This document shows positions 19,467 through 28,723 of a DNA stretch of 64,000 nucleotides, in pieces (position 1 is the stretch's first letter; every line of letters begins with the position of its first letter). Location: positions 62,001-126,000 of the IMG/VR virus record IMGVR_UViG_3300042894_002308; one strand, given 5' to 3'. The notes beneath the pieces are model-generated. The model was not told the DNA's origin. It saw only the letters and a program-made list of their open reading frames with translations, and did not search any database. The DNA comes from a virus. The translations under genes and the position numbers were made by a program.

Positions 19467-21183
19467 TATTTGTCTTTATCTTTGAAAAGTTATTTTTCTT
19501 TTCAAATTGCATACTTTGATCAAATTTATCTACCAATTGATCTGCCTTGTGACTAATGATATAGATAGAGCATTTGTTGGTCATCTTATTTAAAATTTTC
19601 ATAAAGGCTTCAGTACCAGCAGCATCAAGAGATGAGTCTAAAATCTCATCAAAGATTAATAGGTTGCAGTTAAGACTATTTTTCATTCGTGCAACTTCAC
19701 GCCAAGTCAATAGAATTGCCAAGTCAATACGTTGTTTCTCTCCCTCAGAGAAAGAGGAATATGAGAATGCATCTCGGTATCGTGACTTAATTGTTTCCTT
19801 GAACTCTTCATCGATGGTGAAGTCAACATAGAGATTAAGCTTTCCGAGGAACTTGTTAACGAGTCCATTGATGATGGGAACATAGTGTGCAATAATGCGA
19901 CTTTTAAGACCGCCATCTTTGAGTATATCATAGACAATATCATGATGTATTTGTTTTGTAATCAGTGCGTCCAATTGACTAGTAGCATTTTTTTTCTCTA
20001 GTTCTGCATCTTTAATTTTTTGTAATAGTGTAGTCTCACTCTCATTAACCAATTTTTTATTCTTTTCTTTTTTCATAAAACTAAGAGAAGATTGATTACT
20101 AATAATCTGATATGAGATATCATTATTATCGGACTGATGTTTTTGTTTGAGTGTCTTTAGTTCTTCTATTTCAGTTTGAAGTTCTAAAAGTTCTGCATTT
20201 TTCTTTTTGGCAATAATAATTGCTTTACGGCAATCTTCCAACTTAGATTCTTTATCTTGAATATGTTTTTCTTTTTGAAACTTAGGTAGATTCTGACCAC
20301 AACACTTACATAAGGCAGTTTCCTTAAGAGACATAATCTCTTCAACCAAAGTTGTTTCTAATACCTCTGCCTTGGTTAACATAGCAGGAACATCTTTTAG
20401 AGCACTCAGGCTTGTCAACTTCTTGGTAAGTTTAGCAGATACATCTTTCAGATTCTTTTCATGTTTTTCCTGAAGTATAGTATCATCTGAAATCTTAGTT
20501 GTATAATCTTGAATAGATGCTTCAATAGACTTAATCTCTTCTACCGCTGTAGTTTGTATTGTTTCTAATACTTCTTTTTGAGACTTAATCTTTTCATGTA
20601 CAATCTTTAACATACTTTCTTGTTCACCAAGAGACATTTTAAGACTTGATAGTTGTCCCTTAACATACAGATTCATGTCAGCAAGAATATCAAGATTGAG
20701 AAGACCTTCAATGATCTTACGTCTTTCAGCAGGAGTTAATTGCATGAAAGGAACAAAGTTAGATTTACCAAGAATAACTACCTGCTTGAATGCTGCGTAA
20801 TCAAAACCAAGAATATTTTCTTCAAACATTTCTTGGTAGTCTTTAGTCTTTGCATTTTGGTCAAGCATTTCTCCATCTTTATAAATCTCAAAAAGTTTGG
20901 GTGCAAGACCACGACGAACTAGAAAATGACAATTGGATTTCTTAAATTCAATTTCGACAACACAATGTTTAGCATTAACTGTATTAACTAGTTGTGGAAT
21001 ATTAATTGGTCTAAATGGTTTGCCAAACAAACCAAAGCACAGAGAGTCTAATAAAGCAAAAGACTTTCCGTTTCCATTAGTACCTGTGACTAAAGTGGTT
21101 TTATAATTGTCGAGTTTGATCTCAGAAAAATTATTACCAAAGGAACCAAAGTTTTTAAAACGAACTGTTAGAAAATCTATCAA
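19462..21183 (-). CDS. 46: Recombination endonuclease subunit gp46 (Rad50/SbcC-like ATPase)
   Basis: 573 aa. Walker A GTNGNGKS is near residue 35. A long coiled coil carries a zinc-hook motif CKCCGQNLP near residue 295. The ABC signature FSEGEKQRIDLA and Walker B LLIFDEILDSSLD are near the C-terminus. This is the SMC/Rad50 layout of T4 gp46, which works with the gp47 nuclease in DNA-end resection, recombination-dependent replication and host DNA breakdown. Its start overlaps the gp47 stop by 4 nt (ATGA), as expected for a stoichiometric pair. Confidence 0.95.
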   Translation of the reverse strand: MIDFLTVRFKNFGSFGNNFSEIKLDNYKTTLVTGTNGNGKSFALLDSLCFGLFGKPFRPINIPQLVNTVNAKHCVVEIEFKKSNCHFLVRRGLAPKLFEIYKDGEMLDQNAKTKDYQEMFEENILGFDYAAFKQVVILGKSNFVPFMQLTPAERRKIIEGLLNLDILADMNLYVKGQLSSLKMSLGEQESMLKIVHEKIKSQKEVLETIQTTAVEEIKSIEASIQDYTTKISDDTILQEKHEKNLKDVSAKLTKKLTSLSALKDVPAMLTKAEVLETTLVEEIMSLKETALCKCCGQNLPKFQKEKHIQDKESKLEDCRKAIIIAKKKNAELLELQTEIEELKTLKQKHQSDNNDISYQIISNQSSLSFMKKEKNKKLVNESETTLLQKIKDAELEKKNATSQLDALITKQIHHDIVYDILKDGGLKSRIIAHYVPIINGLVNKFLGKLNLYVDFTIDEEFKETIKSRYRDAFSYSSFSEGEKQRIDLAILLTWREVARMKNSLNCNLLIFDEILDSSLDAAGTEAFMKILNKMTNKCSIYIISHKADQLVDKFDQSMQFEKKNNFSKIKTNI

Positions 21184-22226
21184 TCTTCATCCTTTGACAT
21201 TGCGGCATTATATGCTGAGTTTATAATATCAGCAAGCACATTTTTATTAATTGATTTTTCTGTAACCGTATCAATCTCTTCATGAAGTAACTGTAGCGTA
21301 TCTTTATGAATGTCAACAGCCACTATATCAGGGTTTGCTGTTACATCTTCTGTAACGGCTAACTCTGCTACTCCTGCTTCATAGAACTTGTCCAAGTACT
21401 TTTCAAAGGCAGGACCTTTAGTTCGGTTCTTAATAAAAATCTTAACATAAGTATCTTTAAACTTTGAGTATTCTAATTTTTCTGGGTTGGTTTCATCGTA
21501 GTCAAACGTATAGAAAAGCTTTTTTGGATTCTCAATAAATTCAAGCGTTCTTGCTGCAAAATCAAATACATGAAACCCTTTGGCTTCCCAAACGTCCGAG
21601 AAAGCCATTTGGTACTGAGATCCCAGGTAATGTATATTATCCCGGCTAGATTTAATATGATAATGCCCAGTAAGAACATATTCAAATTTGTCAAAATGTT
21701 TTGGGTCATAGCCATGCTCAATAAATATACCACGAATACTCTGAAAACCACACAACTCTAAATGTCCTAATAATAGAGAGCATGTTGTGTTAGTAATAAA
21801 CTCCGCTGACTGAATCTCATTCTCTGGGTTGATCCAAGGCAATAACGCCACACAACCAGCAGATGTTTGAATCTCTGTTGGTTCTGAATGAATCTCCCAG
21901 TTTGAATATTGTTGTGCAATTTCTTGTAAAGAATTTACGGTGTTGTTATTCTTATAATAGGTATCATGATTACCACATATGGCAATACACTTTACGCCAA
22001 GTTCTTGTAGTGGTTCAAAGAACCTTGTACGAACCTGTTGAAGAGTCTTAAAATTAATATATTTTCTACGATCAAAGACATCACCTAGGTGAAAGATGGT
22101 CTTGATGTCGTTGTCTCTAATATATGGAAATAACTGTCCCTCAAAGAAGGACATGAAGTATTCCAAGACTATTGGGGAATCTGCTTTATACCCAAAGTGG
22201 GTATCGTTAAGAATAACTGCTTTCAT
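21180..22226 (-). CDS. 47: Recombination endonuclease subunit gp47 (Mre11/SbcD-like)
   Basis: 348 aa. The metallophosphoesterase motifs appear in order: NDTHFG at residues 8-13, HLGDVFDRR near 46-54, CGNHDTY near 84-90 and TGHYHIKSS near 186-194. These residues hold the two metal ions of Mre11 nucleases. The length is that of T4 gp47 (339 aa). It overlaps both gp55 upstream and gp46 downstream by 4 nt, so the three are translationally coupled. Confidence 0.95.
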   Translation of the reverse strand: MKAVILNDTHFGYKADSPIVLEYFMSFFEGQLFPYIRDNDIKTIFHLGDVFDRRKYINFKTLQQVRTRFFEPLQELGVKCIAICGNHDTYYKNNNTVNSLQEIAQQYSNWEIHSEPTEIQTSAGCVALLPWINPENEIQSAEFITNTTCSLLLGHLELCGFQSIRGIFIEHGYDPKHFDKFEYVLTGHYHIKSSRDNIHYLGSQYQMAFSDVWEAKGFHVFDFAARTLEFIENPKKLFYTFDYDETNPEKLEYSKFKDTYVKIFIKNRTKGPAFEKYLDKFYEAGVAELAVTEDVTANPDIVAVDIHKDTLQLLHEEIDTVTEKSINKNVLADIINSAYNAAMSKDED

Positions 22227-22795
22227 ATATCTAATACGTCTTTTTTACTTTTTCTTTTCTTTTTTACTTTAAGTTGTTTAGGCGGATTTAACATATCATC
22301 AAAACGTACCATGTCAAGATCTGTTAAACCAAAGAAATCTCTTCTACCAATATCAATACCAGCATAAGTTTCATTAAACCAATTATGAAAGTCTTTGTCA
22401 TTTTTCTGTTCAGCAAATTTATATTGAACATATTTTTCTTTCTTTTCTTTGTTTATTATACGAACAAAAGAAAACCAGCAGATTTGGGTCAAATAACCAA
22501 AAGGGCTGCTGGACTTTGCTGGATCAAAATTTCCAATATATGTTATGCAATTTAATACTGCATCTGATACCATTTCTTCTCTATATGGATAGTTTGCAAA
22601 ATTTGGTCTATATGATAATCTTGATGCTATTTTAAGTACACATTCGCCTATGAAATCTGGAAGTTTGGGTTTCTTACGACCTGCATTTTCAGCATCATTT
22701 GACTTTTTACGATAATCAACTAAAGCATTATATAAATCAGAATTACTTACGTAATCTGCATCTGATGCTTTTTTTTTCTTGGATGGGTTTTTCAC
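22223..22795 (-). CDS. 55: Late-transcription sigma factor gp55
   Basis: 190 aa. It aligns with T4 gp55: DYVSNSDLYNALVDYRK against T4 NYVNNKELLQAIIDWK, and FGYLTQICWFSFVRIINKEK against T4 [20 protein letters not shown]. gp55 binds core RNA polymerase and recognises the late box TATAAATA, for which many matches lie in this window. The start is a GTG at 22795; an out-of-frame ATG two bases earlier (ATGTGA) meets a stop at once. The N-terminus is Lys-rich. No Shine-Dalgarno is seen. Confidence 0.93.
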   Translation of the reverse strand: MKNPSKKKKASDADYVSNSDLYNALVDYRKKSNDAENAGRKKPKLPDFIGECVLKIASRLSYRPNFANYPYREEMVSDAVLNCITYIGNFDPAKSSSPFGYLTQICWFSFVRIINKEKKEKYVQYKFAEQKNDKDFHNWFNETYAGIDIGRRDFFGLTDLDMVRFDDMLNPPKQLKVKKKRKSKKDVLDI

Positions 22796-22801
22796 ATTAA
22801 T

Positions 22802-22829
22802 ACTTTACTACATTATAAAGACTAATCAA
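22802..22829 (-). promoter_or_regulatory. Possible early-type promoter for gp55
   Basis: On the minus strand TTGATT (22824-22829) and TAAAGT (22802-22807) are 16 nt apart. The -10 matches only four of six bases of the usual TATACT. Its 6-nt distance to the GTG at 22795 is the same as at better sites, which is why it is listed. Confidence 0.35.
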
Positions 22830-23809
22830 GCTTTATTTTTTAATTTATCTAACCAATAATCTACCATTTCATCCATCATATCATTAAAAGTAATTTTAGG
22901 ACTCCATCCTAACTTTATTTTGGCTTTGGTAGAATCACCTCTAAGGTAATGCAATTCTTCTGGACGATGATATTTTTGTGCATTGTCTACGTATAGATTA
23001 ACATCCAAATTAACACGATCAAAAACATAATTAACCATTTCTCTAACTGATCTGGTTTCTCCAGTTGCTAAAACATAATTGTCAGCAACATCTTCTTGTA
23101 ACATCATCCACATTCCCTCAATATAATCTTTTGCGTGACCCCAATCACGTTTAGCATCAAGATTTCCTAAAAATAACTTTTTTGACAATCCTAGTTTAAT
23201 TTTTGCTGCTTCTAATGCAACTTTATTAGTAACAAAGTTAATTCCTCTACGAGGAGATTCGTGATTAAAAAGAATACCAGAACTAATAAAAAGTCCGTAT
23301 GACTGTGAATAGTTACGACAAAGAGTATGTGCATATAATTTAGAACAACCATATGGACTTACGGGTACGAGTGGTGTGGTCTCTCGTTGAAAGCCATCAC
23401 TATCTACTGAATTGCCAAACATTTCTGATGTTGCTGCATGATAAACTTTAGAATGTGGTGAAAAACGTCTTACTGCTTCTAAAACAGCTAATGTACCACC
23501 GCCATTTACATCTAAAGTATATTGTGGTAGATCAAAAGAAATTTGAACATGTGATTGTGCTGCCAAATGATATATTTCATTTGGTTGTAGTTTATTAATA
23601 ACAGTTTCAATACTAATTGGATCCGTTAAATCTGCATAATGTAGAGTAATTAAATCTTCATCATGCAAATGTTGAATACGCGTTGTTTGAGATTCTGGTA
23701 CAGAATTTCTTCTGATTGTTCCGTGAACTGTGTAATTTTTTTTAATTAAAAACTCAGCAAGATAAGAAGCATCTTGACCATTTGCACCGATAATTAAAGC
23801 TGTTTTCAT
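22826..23809 (-). CDS. gmd: GDP-mannose 4,6-dehydratase
   Basis: 327 aa. This extended SDR has the NADP-binding motif GANGQDASYLAEFL at residues 8-21, the Thr/Ser-x-Glu active-site segment ATSEMFGN, and the catalytic YxxxK in SPYGCSKLYAH. The segment YHLAAQSHVQISFD and the RR(N)S and SPRRG motifs are specific to GMD. It converts GDP-D-mannose to GDP-4-keto-6-deoxy-D-mannose, the precursor of GDP-fucose, GDP-colitose and GDP-perosamine. It is the last gene of the sugar island, 1 nt after the ColD-like gene, and is followed by gp55. Host GDP-mannose would be the substrate. Confidence 0.94.
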   Translation of the reverse strand: MKTALIIGANGQDASYLAEFLIKKNYTVHGTIRRNSVPESQTTRIQHLHDEDLITLHYADLTDPISIETVINKLQPNEIYHLAAQSHVQISFDLPQYTLDVNGGGTLAVLEAVRRFSPHSKVYHAATSEMFGNSVDSDGFQRETTPLVPVSPYGCSKLYAHTLCRNYSQSYGLFISSGILFNHESPRRGINFVTNKVALEAAKIKLGLSKKLFLGNLDAKRDWGHAKDYIEGMWMMLQEDVADNYVLATGETRSVREMVNYVFDRVNLDVNLYVDNAQKYHRPEELHYLRGDSTKAKIKLGWSPKITFNDMMDEMVDYWLDKLKNKA

Positions 23810-23810
23810 A

Positions 23811-24965
23811 TTAATTTATATTCCTGTTAACAATATTACAAATATAATCTATTTCTTCATCAGTCATATCCGGATTATTAGGTAAATATAATCCATTATC
23901 ATGAATAATATCAGAAAAAGGATATGTTTTTTTACCATACACTGTATAATAAAATGGCTGTCTTGACATAGATCCACAAACCAATGGACGACATTCTACA
24001 TTATTTTTATTTAAATCTTTTACTATTAAATTTTTATTTAGATGTATTATAGGGTAAGCAAAATTGCTTATAAAATTTGAAAAATCAATTTTCCAATATG
24101 AGTTAGAAATATTTTTGTGATATCTTAAAAAATTAGAATATCGTTTTTGATTTTTTTCTTCTAATGTTTTTAACTGTGATAGACCTATATAAGCCTGAAG
24201 ATCTGTTGATCTTAAATTAAAACCAGGATAATAAAAAGTATAAAGATTTGTAAAATCATCTACATCAAATTTTTCTTTTAAGTTATTTTGTGTTTCTTTA
24301 CACAAATCACGACTCCATCCATGAGATCGTATTGATTTTAAAATTTCATACGTTTCAAAATCATTTGTAGAAACTAAACCACCTTCTATGGTTGAAAAAT
24401 GATGACCATAGTACGTTGAAAAAGAAGACATTAAACCAAATGTTCCAGTTTTTTTATCACCATACATTGATCCAACACTTTCACACGAATCTTCTATTAA
24501 GATCACATCATATTTTTCACAAATTTCAACAATCTCTTTCATTTTATTTGGAAAACCTAAAACATGAACTAAAATAACACAAGAAGGATTTTCTTTTTTG
24601 CATATCTCTTCTAAATGATTTGGATCTAAACCTAAAGTTTCTTTATCGGTATCACAAAGAATTAATTCCATACCTAATTGCATTATAGGTGTAATCGTCG
24701 TTACCCAGGAAACACACGGAGCAACAATTTTATTATTTTTTAATTTGTTTGAGACTTTTAACGCCTGAAACATTGCTAAATTGGCTGAAGAACCAGAATT
24801 AACAAAAACAGAGTATTTGACACCTAGCCACTTAGACCAAGCCTCTTCAAATTCTTCTGTTAATTTTCCTTTTGTTAGTTGTGGGTAGGTTTTTAACCAT
24901 AGACACAAATCATCTATTTCATTATTTCTAATAGTATCTTTAACTAATTTGATTGGAAGATTCAT
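23811..24965 (-). CDS. DegT/DnrJ-family PLP enzyme, ColD-like (His in place of the PLP lysine)
   Basis: 384 aa from the ATG at 24965 (a GTG lies 3 nt earlier). The fold is that of sugar aminotransferases: ILVHVLGFPNKMKEI, LIEDSCESVGS and YYPGFNLRSTDLQAYIGLSQ. At the site that normally carries the PLP-binding lysine the protein reads STYYGHHFSTIEGG, so His replaces Lys. That change is known in ColD and RfbH/E1, which remove the C3 hydroxyl instead of aminating. The next gene, gmd, makes exactly the ColD substrate, so a GDP-4-keto-3,6-dideoxymannose product is inferred. The start is supported by AAAGG 8 nt upstream. Confidence 0.85.
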   Translation of the reverse strand: MNLPIKLVKDTIRNNEIDDLCLWLKTYPQLTKGKLTEEFEEAWSKWLGVKYSVFVNSGSSANLAMFQALKVSNKLKNNKIVAPCVSWVTTITPIMQLGMELILCDTDKETLGLDPNHLEEICKKENPSCVILVHVLGFPNKMKEIVEICEKYDVILIEDSCESVGSMYGDKKTGTFGLMSSFSTYYGHHFSTIEGGLVSTNDFETYEILKSIRSHGWSRDLCKETQNNLKEKFDVDDFTNLYTFYYPGFNLRSTDLQAYIGLSQLKTLEEKNQKRYSNFLRYHKNISNSYWKIDFSNFISNFAYPIIHLNKNLIVKDLNKNNVECRPLVCGSMSRQPFYYTVYGKKTYPFSDIIHDNGLYLPNNPDMTDEEIDYICNIVNRNIN

Positions 24966-25311
24966 CACTTATACCTTTATAAATTTTAACAGAATTTTCT
25001 AAAAGTGATTTTTCATTTAAAATGCACTGATCGATCATTGTATTTATTGCCTGTATATATGTCGGACGTTTTTGTTTAAAACAAATATCAATTTTTCTTT
25101 TAATATTTGCCAATTCTTCATCTGTTTTTGCTACACCAGCCATATCTTCTAAAAACCACGTTCTTATATGTAAAATACAAAGTTTTTCTATAACTTCTCC
25201 CAAATTATCAGTAAATACATATTCATTTGGTAATTCAGGAAGAGACTGACTCAATAATGTTTTTTGTACTGTTTCTTTTATGATGTTTTCGATTTCAATT
25301 GCAGTTCTCAT
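24940..25311 (-). CDS. Small helical protein, DUF4254-like
   Basis: 123 aa, predicted all-helical. The segment LHIRTWFLEDMAGVAKTDEE then LANIKRKIDICFKQKR resembles DUF4254 proteins, small helical proteins found in sugar clusters; the match is by eye and tentative. It overlaps the ColD-like gene by 26 nt and begins with an ATGA overlap with the SDR gene, so it is coupled to both. It may be a partner of the sugar enzymes, but no activity can be assigned. Confidence 0.6.
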   Translation of the reverse strand: MRTAIEIENIIKETVQKTLLSQSLPELPNEYVFTDNLGEVIEKLCILHIRTWFLEDMAGVAKTDEELANIKRKIDICFKQKRPTYIQAINTMIDQCILNEKSLLENSVKIYKGISDESSNQIS

Positions 25312-26066
25312 AGTGTGTTATTCATTTCTTTGGTTAGTATATCTAATAGCTGACTTTCCGTCCAATCAATTTTTGTTTTATTGTAAAATACATTTTTTCT
25401 ATAAATGGATTCTTTATCTATATTTTCAGTAACATAATCATTATAGTTCATTCCAAAATTATTATATAATTTTTTAATAAAACTGTTTATAAAAATTGTA
25501 TTACCTGTACCTATAATAGAATCTGTTTTTTGAGTTAGTGCTTGGTTTACAACAAAACTAGGATGTAGTAATTCTCTATAAAAATGTGTATCTCCTATTT
25601 CTATTTTATTTTTAAATCTTATTGAGTCTATAATTTTTCCAAAAAGAAATGGAGGTAGTCTATATATTGAATTAAAATTAAAAGGATACATAATTCTTAC
25701 ATTACTGTAATGTGTTTTCAAGTATGCTGTGATATTTTCTTTAGAAAAAATGTAATCAGAATAATGATAATTAATTGGCGTATCTAGGCTTATTGCTCCA
25801 TTACAATTATTCCAAAGTTCAGCTGTTGAAAAATATATTATATGATTGGCTTTTAGTTTTTTTATTATACTTTTGGTATAATCTACATTTATTTTATAAA
25901 AGGAATCATCATTATTTTTATAAGTTTTTTGTTCTGCAAAACACAAATATACAGAATCCCAAGTAGTATCAAATATATTGGATTCAATATTTCGAGAAGA
26001 TATCTTTACCATATCGGTAGGAAAATAATGAGCTAATTGAGATGTATTTCCTATAACTAAATTCAT
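25308..26066 (-). CDS. Short SDR-type NDP-sugar reductase/epimerase
   Basis: 252 aa. It starts MNLVIGNTSQLAHYF, a degenerate Rossmann start (GNTSQL in place of GxxGxxG). Further features are IIYFSTAELWN (the Ser-Thr of the SDR triad) and YSDYIFSKENITAYL, which carries YxxxK. It is clearly related to NAD-dependent epimerase/dehydratases but shorter than most. In colitose synthesis a ColC-type epimerase-reductase follows ColD; this gene is the only candidate for that step here (inference). The divergent glycine motif leaves cofactor binding open. Confidence 0.7.
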   Translation of the reverse strand: MNLVIGNTSQLAHYFPTDMVKISSRNIESNIFDTTWDSVYLCFAEQKTYKNNDDSFYKINVDYTKSIIKKLKANHIIYFSTAELWNNCNGAISLDTPINYHYSDYIFSKENITAYLKTHYSNVRIMYPFNFNSIYRLPPFLFGKIIDSIRFKNKIEIGDTHFYRELLHPSFVVNQALTQKTDSIIGTGNTIFINSFIKKLYNNFGMNYNDYVTENIDKESIYRKNVFYNKTKIDWTESQLLDILTKEMNNTL

Positions 26067-26956
26067 AAAAATTTTTTGATTTCTTGTTCTATTATATCAT
26101 ACATAGAATCAAAAGCAAAATTATTTGACCATATTTGTTCTGCACCAAGTAGATTATGTTCTTTCATATCTATCCAATGTGCATCTTCATAAAGTTTGGT
26201 AAATCCTATAAGTTTTTTATTTGCATTTAATAAATTTGTTTTTGTAAAACAACAACAATATGGTCCACTACCTCTACCAACTATAATATCACAGTGGGTA
26301 GAAAGATATGAGATTTCATTTAAATCATTACCAGTGCTTTGAATGATATCAGAAGTATATTTAATATTTTCTAATATTATTTTATTAGAATTATCAGTTA
26401 ATAAAAACATACAATTTGTGTATTTTTTTGCTAATCTATCAATTATTATATTCATATCAAAATTTATAGATTGACCAGAAAGAACATTTCCATTACAAAC
26501 TAGTATTTTTTTTATATGTAAATTTTCTGCAATAAAAGTATCAATGGATTTAGTATTATATAAATTAAAATTTATCTCAGGAACATAAAAAAATGGACTC
26601 TCTATTTTTATATTCAATAATTCATACATATTTGTATATTTTTGATAATTTCCATTTAAACAACATCCACCATTAAATAAATATTTTCTCTCTGATGAAC
26701 CTATCCATGTATTAATTAATACATTGGTTTGATCAACCAATAATTCATGTTCCATACAATGATACAAGTTGTAATCTGAAAATTCTATTTCATTAATATC
26801 TTGAAATATTTTTTTATTACAATTAGTTGAATATGTATATGGAGCAGTAGCATTAATTTTTATTATAATATCTTTTATAAATTCTCTTGAATAATGAATA
26901 TCGCCATAATGACCCATATTATGGAATATAATTTTTTTATTATCTATGTTAGACAT
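26063..26956 (-). CDS. Putative GT9/GT-B-like glycosyltransferase
   Basis: 297 aa. The N-terminal FHNMGHYGDIHYSREFIKDI looks like the GDxxxxxP-type loop of heptosyltransferase-like (GT9) enzymes. The second half has LVCNGNVLSGQS and, near the C-terminus, LSTHCDIIVGRGSGPYCC, comparable to the acceptor/donor loop SxxDLxVGxxSGP. No full motif set is present, so the family call is tentative. It lies between a GT10-like gene and the SDR with short overlaps on both sides. Confidence 0.6.
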   Translation of the reverse strand: MSNIDNKKIIFHNMGHYGDIHYSREFIKDIIIKINATAPYTYSTNCNKKIFQDINEIEFSDYNLYHCMEHELLVDQTNVLINTWIGSSERKYLFNGGCCLNGNYQKYTNMYELLNIKIESPFFYVPEINFNLYNTKSIDTFIAENLHIKKILVCNGNVLSGQSINFDMNIIIDRLAKKYTNCMFLLTDNSNKIILENIKYTSDIIQSTGNDLNEISYLSTHCDIIVGRGSGPYCCCFTKTNLLNANKKLIGFTKLYEDAHWIDMKEHNLLGAEQIWSNNFAFDSMYDIIEQEIKKFL

Positions 26957-27902
26957 TTAAATTTTCCTTTATGATAGTTTCTAGTCTTTTTGAGTAGTTG
27001 ATAGCGTATTTTTTTGCTTCATTAAAATTATGTTCTATAACTACTTGTTTATCCAAATAATAGGATTTCAAATCAATAGAATTTATTTTATTCAAAAAGT
27101 CATTTTCATTCTCAAAGATAATAAAACCATCTAAATCAAAATAATCACCTATATTTGGACATCCCCAGTATATAGGTACAGTTTTGGTAATTAAACAATC
27201 TATTAATTTTTCACTAAAATAATTTTTTTCTTGAGAATTTTCTATTATTATAGAAAATTTTGATTTAAATAATTCCATTTTATCATCATTTGGTAAGATA
27301 CCATCATGTTCATCATGTAACTTCCACTGTAAATGAGTATTACTATAGTAAAATAATGATTTCATATTAATATTTTGTTTAAGGTTCCAGATTTTTTTTC
27401 TTAATCTGTAACCCTCAACCATTTCTAATGCACGTTGACTTTTATTTGTTATTAAAAAACTAATAGTATTATCTTTTACGATAGAAAATCCATCAAAATT
27501 ATCATCAATATAACCCAAATAAGTTGTATCACCAAGATGTTTATTTAACCATGTTGTCCCATATAAAAATAATTTAGAATTAGGTAATAATTTTAAAAGA
27601 TCTTGATTAGATGTTAGTATCAAATCATAAAAAGAAGAAAATAGTATAATATCATTATCTATTTCTTTCATATAACATACTTTGGGTTCGCTAGAATCAA
27701 CATACACTTTAAAACTAGGTGAAGTATTGGGATACTCAGCATCTATAATAAATGTATTATCAATACTATTAGAATAATTTTTTAATATATGTTGGGGGTT
27801 ATTATTCTTTAAAAATCGTGTTACATGTATTTCAACGGATCGATCAAAATCCATTAATTCTGGCTTCAATAAATGTTCAGCATTATAAATTTTAGGTATC
27901 AT
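26949..27902 (-). CDS. GT10 (alpha-1,3-fucosyltransferase-like) glycosyltransferase
   Basis: 317 aa. The C-terminal part has the GT10 core: FSIIIENSQEKNYFSEKLID followed by TVPIYWGCPNIGDYFDLDG and FIIF. In fucosyltransferases this segment binds the GDP-sugar donor. The N-terminal half (acceptor domain) is divergent. A GDP-linked donor agrees with gmd in the same operon. It overlaps its paralogue (27892-28722) by 11 nt and the GT9-like gene by 8 nt. Confidence 0.8.
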   Translation of the reverse strand: MIPKIYNAEHLLKPELMDFDRSVEIHVTRFLKNNNPQHILKNYSNSIDNTFIIDAEYPNTSPSFKVYVDSSEPKVCYMKEIDNDIILFSSFYDLILTSNQDLLKLLPNSKLFLYGTTWLNKHLGDTTYLGYIDDNFDGFSIVKDNTISFLITNKSQRALEMVEGYRLRKKIWNLKQNINMKSLFYYSNTHLQWKLHDEHDGILPNDDKMELFKSKFSIIIENSQEKNYFSEKLIDCLITKTVPIYWGCPNIGDYFDLDGFIIFENENDFLNKINSIDLKSYYLDKQVVIEHNFNEAKKYAINYSKRLETIIKENLNV

Positions 27903-28722
27903 TGTATATTTCTTTTTCTATTTGTTCAAAAAGACAGTCATCAGCAATTTTATGATTTAAACACAGTTCATAGTTCTCTTTAATAGCATCCATTTTTGAC
28001 CAATAGTATTCTGGAGATAGTTTATTAATATCAAAATTATCATCTAATATTATAATCCCATCTTTATTGAATATGGTATCTATATCAGGAGCACCATAAT
28101 AAATTGGTATTGTACCTGTAGCAAAGCAATCCATAATTTTTTCTGTGTAATAGGTAGAATATTTTCCATTTTCTATTACTATAGAATAGTAATAATCATT
28201 TAATACGTCTTCTTTTTTTATAAATGGATTAAACAATCTACCATAATAATCTATTAGGTAATTTTTTGATTTAAATTCTTCCATTTTTTTATTTCTAAAA
28301 TTATGTCCCTCTGTTATGGTTTTACCAGAAGAAATCATAGAAATTAATTTATTTTTTTTATGTATTTGTTTATCTATAACCCAAGTCTGATTTGAGGCTG
28401 GAGGTATGTATTCAAAAATATCATCTAGTAACAAATAATCCCTATCATGAATAAAGATTTTTTTATAAACACCTTTTAAATCTCTATAATTATTTTTAAT
28501 AAATTCATACTGCTTATAAGATATACTTTTAGATTCACATAACCATAAAAATTTATTAATAGAAGTACTAGATATTCCTCCAAGAATATCATAGTCTTGA
28601 TACACCTCAATACCCGAATCAGTTTTATTATTGTGTACCCATACAAACTTAGTTGGATTCAAATATCCACATGATGATGGTGCATGTGTAAATGGACTAC
28701 CAAATGAAGAAATTTTTATCAT
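27892..28722 (-). CDS. GT10-like glycosyltransferase, second copy
   Basis: 276 aa. The GT10 core is SIVIENGKYSTYYTEKIMDC followed by TGTIPIYYGAPDIDTIFNKD, close in pattern to the adjacent GT10 gene but with YYGAPD where that gene has YWGCPN. The start MIKISSFGSPFTHAPSSC is unlike the paralogue's. The two genes are probably an old tandem duplication that now serves two acceptors or linkages (inference). It ends by overlapping the next gene and follows the FkbM gene by 1 nt. Confidence 0.78.
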   Translation of the reverse strand: MIKISSFGSPFTHAPSSCGYLNPTKFVWVHNNKTDSGIEVYQDYDILGGISSTSINKFLWLCESKSISYKQYEFIKNNYRDLKGVYKKIFIHDRDYLLLDDIFEYIPPASNQTWVIDKQIHKKNKLISMISSGKTITEGHNFRNKKMEEFKSKNYLIDYYGRLFNPFIKKEDVLNDYYYSIVIENGKYSTYYTEKIMDCFATGTIPIYYGAPDIDTIFNKDGIIILDDNFDINKLSPEYYWSKMDAIKENYELCLNHKIADDCLFEQIEKEIYNDT

Positions 28723-28723
28723 T

